Part shown: positions 15,776 to 19,583 of the stretch, piece by piece | Layout: each line of letters opens with the position of its first letter | How positions within the stretch are numbered: position 1 is the stretch's first letter | DNA from: Chelatococcus sp. | Lineage (GTDB): Bacteria > Pseudomonadota > Alphaproteobacteria > Rhizobiales > Beijerinckiaceae | Direction: 5' to 3' | Length of the DNA stretch: 19,583 nt | NCBI GenBank assembly: GCA_003248805.1 | Contig: QFQY01000074.1 | Span: forward strand, 1 to 19,583 | Notes under the pieces: generated by a model | What the model saw: the letters and a program-made list of their open reading frames with translations, nothing else | Databases searched by the model: none | Told to the model about the DNA's origin: nothing | Translations under genes and position numbers: made by a program

Positions 15776-16552
15776 CTAGCGGCCGGTGAAGACGGGTTTG
15801 CGCTTCTCGGCGAAGGAGCGCGAGCCTTCGCGGTAGTCGTCGCTGCGGTCCGCCAGATCGGAGAGCGCGGCGATCTCGCCGGCCACCTCAGCGAGGCGGC
15901 CTTGCAGCAGCGCATCGCAGGCGAGCTTGGACGCCCGGATCGAAATGGGAGCGTTGGCGATGATCGGCTGCGCCATGCGCAGGGCCGCCTCGACGACGTC
16001 GCCCTCGACCACGTCCGAGACCAGGCCACAGGCCTTGGCCGAGCCCGCATCAATAAGTTCGCCGGTATAGAGCATGCGCCTGGCCATGGTGATACCGGCG
16101 GTCGCGACCAGCAATTGTGTGCTGTCGGCCGGATAGACCAGGCCGAGCTTGGCCGGCGGCACGCCGAACCGCGCCGTCGCGTCCGCGATCCGGAAATCGG
16201 CGCGCAGCGCCAGCGTGCAGCCGCCGCCGACGCAAGGCCCGCTGACAGCGGCGATGACCGGGACCGGCGAAGCCGAGACGGCGGCATAGCAGGCCATGAT
16301 CGAATCCCAATAGGCTTGTCGGGCCGGCGGATCGTCACGCACGGCGGCAAAGGCGCCGATCTCGTCGCCGGCGCAGAAGGCGCCGCCCCGCCCGGTCAGG
16401 ACGATGGCGCGGATCGCGGGATCTGCTCGCAGCGCGACGAAGCTGTCGCCCAGTGCCTGCCACGCGGCGGCGTTCAGGGCATTGCGCTTGGCGGGGCGGT
16501 TGATCGCCACGATGGCGACGCCCTCGCGGCGATCGAGCTCGATATCGGCCAT
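15776..16552 (-). CDS. Enoyl-CoA hydratase/isomerase family protein (crotonase 2)
   Basis: This 258-residue crotonase has the acyl-CoA loop FCAGDEIG (59-66), the oxyanion helix CVGGGCTLALRAD (107-119) and a C-terminal segment ending FAEKRKPVFTGR. Both hydratase glutamates are replaced: Thr113 in GGGCT and Pro133 in VPPAKLG. Tyr140 follows in LGLVYP, near where methylmalonyl-CoA decarboxylase (YgfG) has its proposed catalytic tyrosine (LGVPYN). Simple hydration is therefore unlikely, and a decarboxylase or other role is possible. The frame opens at 16588, but ATG at 16552 has AGGG 8 bases upstream and leaves operator D in the leader. It is the first gene of the minus-strand operon with the MatB-like ligase and IclR 2. 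Confidence 0.85.
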   Translation of the reverse strand: MADIELDRREGVAIVAINRPAKRNALNAAAWQALGDSFVALRADPAIRAIVLTGRGGAFCAGDEIGAFAAVRDDPPARQAYWDSIMACYAAVSASPVPVIAAVSGPCVGGGCTLALRADFRIADATARFGVPPAKLGLVYPADSTQLLVATAGITMARRMLYTGELIDAGSAKACGLVSDVVEGDVVEAALRMAQPIIANAPISIRASKLACDALLQGRLAEVAGEIAALSDLADRSDDYREGSRSFAEKRKPVFTGR

Positions 16553-16568
16553 GACATATGCCCTGATA

Positions 16569-16585
16569 ATATTGCGATATAATAA
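16569..16585. promoter_or_regulatory. Operator D: palindromic site before crotonase 2
   Basis: ATATTGCGATATAATAA matches the T/A-type consensus TTATTGTA-N-TACAATAA at 12 of 16 arm positions. Part of it (ATTGCGATAT) also echoes the C/G-type sites, so it looks intermediate between the two forms. It lies 16 bp upstream of crotonase 2 and 5 bp downstream of the -10 at 16591-16596, the same geometry as operator C. Confidence 0.6.
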
Positions 16586-16590
16586 CATTT

Positions 16591-16617
16591 ATTATAAATG
16601 CTGATCCGGGCTGTCAA
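16591..16617 (-). promoter_or_regulatory. Promoter of the crotonase 2 / MatB-like ligase / IclR 2 operon
   Basis: On the minus strand there are a perfect TTGACA (16612-16617) and a perfect TATAAT (16591-16596), separated by 15 bp. That spacing is shorter than the usual 17, which normally weakens a sigma-70 promoter. Back to back with the divergent promoter at 16638. Confidence 0.6.
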
Positions 16618-16637
16618 CGGGCGCTGCTGCACACCGC

Positions 16638-16666
16638 TTGACAGACGCAAAATCCACTATCAAAAT
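16638..16666 (+). promoter_or_regulatory. Promoter of the CaiC-like ligase 2 / DppB operon
   Basis: TTGACA (16638-16643), a 17-bp spacer, and CAAAAT (16661-16666, 4/6 to TATAAT) form a plausible sigma-70 promoter. Transcription would begin near 16673, just before operator E. The two divergent -35 boxes are only 20 bp apart. Confidence 0.6.
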
Positions 16667-16676
16667 CCAATTATCA

Positions 16677-16693
16677 TTATTGTATTACGATAT
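16677..16693. promoter_or_regulatory. Operator E: palindromic site before CaiC-like ligase 2
   Basis: TTATTGTATTACGATAT matches the arms of operator C at 14 of 16 positions, over 3 kb away in front of a different transcript. It begins 10 bp after the predicted -10, 49 bp before the ligase start. The match strongly suggests a common regulator for the two units, most simply IclR 2. Confidence 0.7.
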
Positions 16694-16742
16694 CAGCAGG
16701 CGGGCTGAGGCTCGCGGCTCGAACGTCAGCACGGACCGCTTC

Positions 16743-18290
16743 ATGCAGACCAACGACATCACGATCGCCCTGCTCTGGGACAAACGCGCCGCCCAGGACC
16801 CGGGGCATGTCTATTGCCGCTTCGAGAATGAGAGCTGGACCATCGGCCAGCTCGACGAGCGCATCAACCGCGTGGCGAATGCATTGCTGGCGTCCGGCCT
16901 CCAGAAGGGCGACCGCGTCGCGGTGATGCTGCCGAGTCATCCCGACCACGTCATCGTCATCTTCGCTTTGGCCAAGGCGGGCCTCGTCCGCATCCCGGTC
17001 AATGTTCATCTCAAGGCCGCCGCGCTCGATTTCGTCTTCGACCGCTTCGAGCCGCAGGCCCTGATCGCCGACGAGGCCTATGCCGGGGCGTTGGCGCCGA
17101 TCGTCGAGAGGGCGCCGGAACTGTCGGTTTTCTGGCGCGGGCGCGACGGGGCAGGGAGCCTGTCGGCACTGGTCGAGGCCGGCAGCCCGCTGCCGCCACA
17201 GGTGAGAGTCGATGCGGACGACGTCATCGCGATCACACCAAGCTCCGGCACCACCGGGGAGCCCAAGGGCGTCCTCAAGACCGATCGCAGTCTCCGGGCC
17301 GGGCCGATGGGGACGCTGGCGCTGACGGGCGCGACCGCCGGCGACGTCTTTCTGCTGTGGGAGCCGCTGCATCATGGCGCCGGCGTCGCTGTGCTGATCG
17401 CGGCGCTGATGGAGCCGATCACGCTCGCCATGGTCGACAAGTTCAGCGCCTCGCAGTTCTGGGATCAGGTTCGCCGCTTCGAGGTGACGCATATCCACTA
17501 TCTCGGCGGCGTGCTGCCGCTCCTGCTCAAACAGCCCGCAAGCCCGCGCGACCGCGACCATAAGGTCCGGATGGCCTGGGGCGGCGGTTGCCCGCTGGAC
17601 GTCTGGCGCGCCTTCGAGGAGCGCTTCGGGGTGTCGCTCTATGAGGGCTACGGTCTGTCGGAGATGACGACCTTCGTCACCATCAACCCCGAAGGGCGGC
17701 TCGGCTCCTGCGGTCGCCCGCTGCCGTTCTACGAGGTGCGCCTGCTGGATGACGAGGGCGTCGAGGTCGGCGTCGGCGAGCCGGGCGAGATCGTCGTGCG
17801 CCCTCTGGAGCCGGGCCTAGCATTCAAGGGCTATTTCCGCATGGAGGAGGCCGGCGCGGCTCTGGTGAAGGATGGCTGGTTCTCGACCGGCGACCTCGCC
17901 CGCAAGGACGAGGACGGCTTCCTGTTCTATTCCGGGCGCAAGAAGGACAGCGTCCGGCGGCGCGGCGTCAACATCTCGGCCTGGGAGGTGGAGCGCATCG
18001 TCCTGACCCATGACGACATCGAGGAATGCGCCCTGATCGGGGTGCCCAGCGAGATGGGCGACGACGACCTGAAGCTCTTCATTCGCGCGACGCCGGGGCG
18101 TGAGCCTGCACCGCTCGATCTGATCCGCTGGTGCGAGAGCCGGATGCCGTATTTCCAGATTCCGCGCTATATCGAGCCGATCGACGAATTCCCGAAAACA
18201 CCCACGCAGCGGATCAAGAAGAGTGATTTGAGCCGAAGCGTCAGCGGGAGCTTCGACCTCGAAGCCTCCGGATACAAGATCGGGAGGTAG
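16743..18290 (+). CDS. CaiC-like acyl-CoA ligase 2 (paralogue of ligase 1)
   Basis: This 515-residue class I adenylate-forming ligase has the phosphate loop TPSSGTTGEPKG (165-176), YGLSE (303-307), STGD (381-384) and the hinge segment GRKKDSVRRRGVNISAWEVE (398-417). The A10 loop TPTQRIKKSDL has Arg490 at the usual catalytic lysine, the same substitution as in ligase 1. Long shared blocks (FSASQFWDQV, THIHYLGG, LLKQPASP, WGGGCP) make it a close paralogue of ligase 1. The frame is open from a TTG at 16638, but that codon is inside the promoter -35. ATG at 16743 with a weak GGA 7 bases upstream starts the conserved domain. It is followed 9 bp later by the DppB-type permease gene and probably activates the solute imported by that transporter. 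Confidence 0.87.
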   Translation: MQTNDITIALLWDKRAAQDPGHVYCRFENESWTIGQLDERINRVANALLASGLQKGDRVAVMLPSHPDHVIVIFALAKAGLVRIPVNVHLKAAALDFVFDRFEPQALIADEAYAGALAPIVERAPELSVFWRGRDGAGSLSALVEAGSPLPPQVRVDADDVIAITPSSGTTGEPKGVLKTDRSLRAGPMGTLALTGATAGDVFLLWEPLHHGAGVAVLIAALMEPITLAMVDKFSASQFWDQVRRFEVTHIHYLGGVLPLLLKQPASPRDRDHKVRMAWGGGCPLDVWRAFEERFGVSLYEGYGLSEMTTFVTINPEGRLGSCGRPLPFYEVRLLDDEGVEVGVGEPGEIVVRPLEPGLAFKGYFRMEEAGAALVKDGWFSTGDLARKDEDGFLFYSGRKKDSVRRRGVNISAWEVERIVLTHDDIEECALIGVPSEMGDDDLKLFIRATPGREPAPLDLIRWCESRMPYFQIPRYIEPIDEFPKTPTQRIKKSDLSRSVSGSFDLEASGYKIGR

Positions 18291-18299
18291 CGGGACGCC

Positions 18300-18758
18300 A
18301 TGACCGGCTGGTTCCTTCAGCGCTTGCTCCAGGCCGTCTTCGTCATGCTGGCGATGACGCTGATCGTGTTCATCGGCGTCAGCGTCATCGGCGATCCCGT
18401 CGAGGTGCTGATTTCTCCCGATGCGGATCAGGCGGAGCGGGTGCGGGCGATCGCGGCGTTCGGTCTCGATCGTCCGCTCTGGGCGCAGTATCTGTCATTC
18501 CTGAACGGCGCCCTTCATGGCGATCTCGGGCGCAGCTTCGTCTACAACGAGCCGGCCCTGAAGGTCATTCTCCAGCGCATGCCAGCGACGCTCGAACTCG
18601 CCTTCTGCGCCATGCTCCTGTCGACCTTCATCGGCATCCCGCTCGGCCTTTATGCCGGATTGAGGCCCCATGCGCCGATGGCGCGCGTGATCATGACCGG
18701 CTCGATCCTAGGCGGTGTGGACGGATTGCCGCATGTCGCTTGGCGAGGATTCCTCTGA
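18300..18758 (+). pseudogene. DppB-type ABC permease truncated by an insertion sequence
   Basis: The first 137 residues are a normal start of a peptide/opine-type inner-membrane permease: MTGWFLQRLLQAVFVMLAMT as first membrane segment, the GLDRPLWAQYLSFLNGALHG amphipathic region, GDLGRSF, and a second membrane segment at about 100-120. After Leu137 (codon ending 18710) the reading frame enters the IS and runs 15 foreign codons to a stop at 18756-18758. Full-length family members are about 310-330 residues, so roughly 60% is lost, including the EAA loop. The remainder, and the expected DppC and ATPase genes, would lie beyond the IS. As it stands this transporter would lack a functional permease unless another supplies it. 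Confidence 0.88.
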
Positions 18759-19581
18759 CGCGGATTGTCTGATTCATGGAGAGCCTGGTTTGGAGGTCGG
18801 CGATGTCCACGAAGATGGCGGATGCGGATTGGTCGGTGGCGCTGGAGGTGTTCCGCGCCTCGTTGCCGCGCCGGGGCGACAAGGGCCGAAACGACCGGCT
18901 GTTCCTCGAAGCACTGCACTATTTCTCGGTTCACAACATCACGTGGCGGACGCTGCCGGAGCGGTTCGGCAAGTGGAACAGCGTCTGGAAGCGCTTCGAC
19001 CGGTTAAGCAAGGCGGGCGTGTTTGAGACCTTCTTCGATCACCTCGCCTCGCTGTCATCCTCGGCTCATCTCGTGCAGATGTTCGACTCGACCATCGTGC
19101 GCGCCCATGTCTCGGCGGCAGGCGCCAAAGGGGGCAGGAAGGTCAGGCGCTCGGCCGTTCCCGCGGCGGCTTCTCCACCAAAATCCACCTAAAGACCGAT
19201 TTCGACGGCCATCCCATCGCCTTCGACCTGACCGGAGGCGAAAAGGGCGATGCGCCGCATTTCCCGATCCTGCTCGGGCTCGGCCCCGATGTCGATCCGC
19301 GCGCTGCGGTCGCAGACAAGGGCTATGCCAGCAAGGCCAATCGGCAGGCAGCACGGTCACGCGCTATCATCCCTGTCATTCCGCACAAGGCGAACGAAAA
19401 GGACAAGCCCGGCTTCTTCGCGAAAGCCCTTTATCGCGGGCGTGCCCGCATCGAGCAGGCCGTCGGCAAGCTCAAGCGCTTTAAGCGGGTCGCCCTACGA
19501 TGCGAGAAGACCAAGCGAAACTTCACAGCCATCGTCGCCCTCGCAGCAGCCTTCGTCTTGGTCAAATCCGTCCACACCGCC
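18711..19581 (+). mobile_element. IS5-family, IS427-group-like insertion sequence
   Basis: Perfect 17-bp terminal inverted repeats, GGCGGTGTGGACGGATT at 18711-18727 and its complement at 19565-19581, bound an 871-bp element. TA precedes the left end (18709-18710) and follows the right end (19582-19583), consistent with a TA duplication; the left junction reads CTAG. The size, ends and two-frame transposase fit the IS427 group of IS5 elements. It interrupts the DppB-type permease in the same orientation. The window ends exactly at the right duplication. Confidence 0.88.
18803..19192 (+). CDS. IS427-group transposase, first frame (orfA)
   Basis: This 129-residue product starts MSTKMADADWSVALEVF and continues through an N-terminal DUF4096-like region (RNDRLFLEALHYFSVHNITW). 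The first catalytic Asp is in FDSTIVRAH (codon 19085-19087). ATG at 18803 is chosen over ATG at 18776 because GGAGG lies 6 bases before it. The frame runs out at 19190-19192 after a divergent Arg/Pro-rich tail. The remaining catalytic residues are in the -1 frame, so orfA alone should be inactive as a transposase. Confidence 0.8.
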   Translation: MSTKMADADWSVALEVFRASLPRRGDKGRNDRLFLEALHYFSVHNITWRTLPERFGKWNSVWKRFDRLSKAGVFETFFDHLASLSSSAHLVQMFDSTIVRAHVSAAGAKGGRKVRRSAVPAAASPPKST

Positions 19582-19583
19582 TA
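19120..19583 (+). CDS. IS427-group transposase, second frame (orfB part), stop beyond the window
   Basis: The -1 frame is open from 19027 to the window end. From about 19120 it reads GQEGQALGRSRGGFSTKIHL, then ADKGYAS (Asp codon 19315-19317) and RARIEQAVGKLKRFKRVAL (Glu codon 19453-19455), completing the DDE triad. The switch from orfA falls at AAAGGGGG (19127-19134). One extra G would fuse the frames exactly, so this is either programmed -1 slippage or a one-base loss. No stop occurs inside the element: the last in-frame bases are TA of the target duplication, and the next base outside would complete TAG or TAA. The start given is only the approximate switch point. Confidence 0.72.

Noticed and set aside
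16638..16742. N-terminal extension of CaiC-like ligase 2 from the TTG at 16638
   Set aside because: The extension would be encoded by the promoter and operator, and its TTG is the -35 hexamer itself; the conserved domain begins after ATG 16743.
1..19583. Composite transposon bracketed by matching IS copies
   Set aside because: The transposase tails and terminal sequences at the two edges are different, so there is no pair of identical flanking elements.

Overview
The window is GC-rich, and the genes carry strong third-position G/C bias. Together with the IclR regulators, the PotD/DppA-type importers and the IS5-family ends, this points to an alphaproteobacterium, probably in the Hyphomicrobiales (Bosea, Bradyrhizobium or Methylobacterium-like). 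That placement is an inference from composition and gene content. I see no rRNA, tRNA or CRISPR array.

The window is a catabolic island bounded by insertion sequences. At the left edge (1-77) is the last 18 codons of an IS5-family-like transposase and its right end. At 128-2963 (minus strand) is a three-gene, translationally coupled flavoprotein/iron-sulfur dehydrogenase of the HcnABC/opine-oxidase type: a ferredoxin-like subunit, an FAD subunit with a BFD-type [2Fe-2S] domain, and a DadA-like FAD subunit. An IclR regulator follows at 3071-3913. Divergent from it is a plus-strand operon (4032-11433): a crotonase, a Tat-exported PotD-type binding protein, a PotA-type ATPase, a fused PotB-PotC permease, a CaiC-like acyl-CoA ligase and an unrecognised Rossmann protein. 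A strong hairpin terminator (11511-11542) separates this operon from the second half.

The second half repeats the same design with different parts. It has a family-5 (DppA-like) binding protein (11549-13144), a second IclR regulator (13331-14164), a MatB-like ligase (14222-15751) and a second crotonase (15776-16552), all on the minus strand. Divergent from these are a second CaiC-like ligase (16743-18290) and a DppB-type permease. The permease is cut after 137 residues by an 871-bp IS427-group-like element (18711-19581) whose right end lies at the window edge.

Five 15-17 bp inverted repeats (2977, 3996, 13159, 16569, 16677) sit just upstream of the first gene of each transcription unit. They fit one degenerate consensus, TTATYGYA-N-TRCRATAA, with a C/G form beside the first IclR gene and a T/A form in the second half. 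A TTGACA box lies 26-36 bp upstream of each. The simplest reading is two paralogous IclR regulators controlling two parallel import, CoA-activation and crotonase modules, with the dehydrogenase tied to the first. The substrates are not evident. Nitrogen-containing carboxylic acids (opine, betaine or N-substituted amino acid type) are a reasonable guess from the dehydrogenase, PotD and CaiC relatives, but nothing in the sequence proves it.
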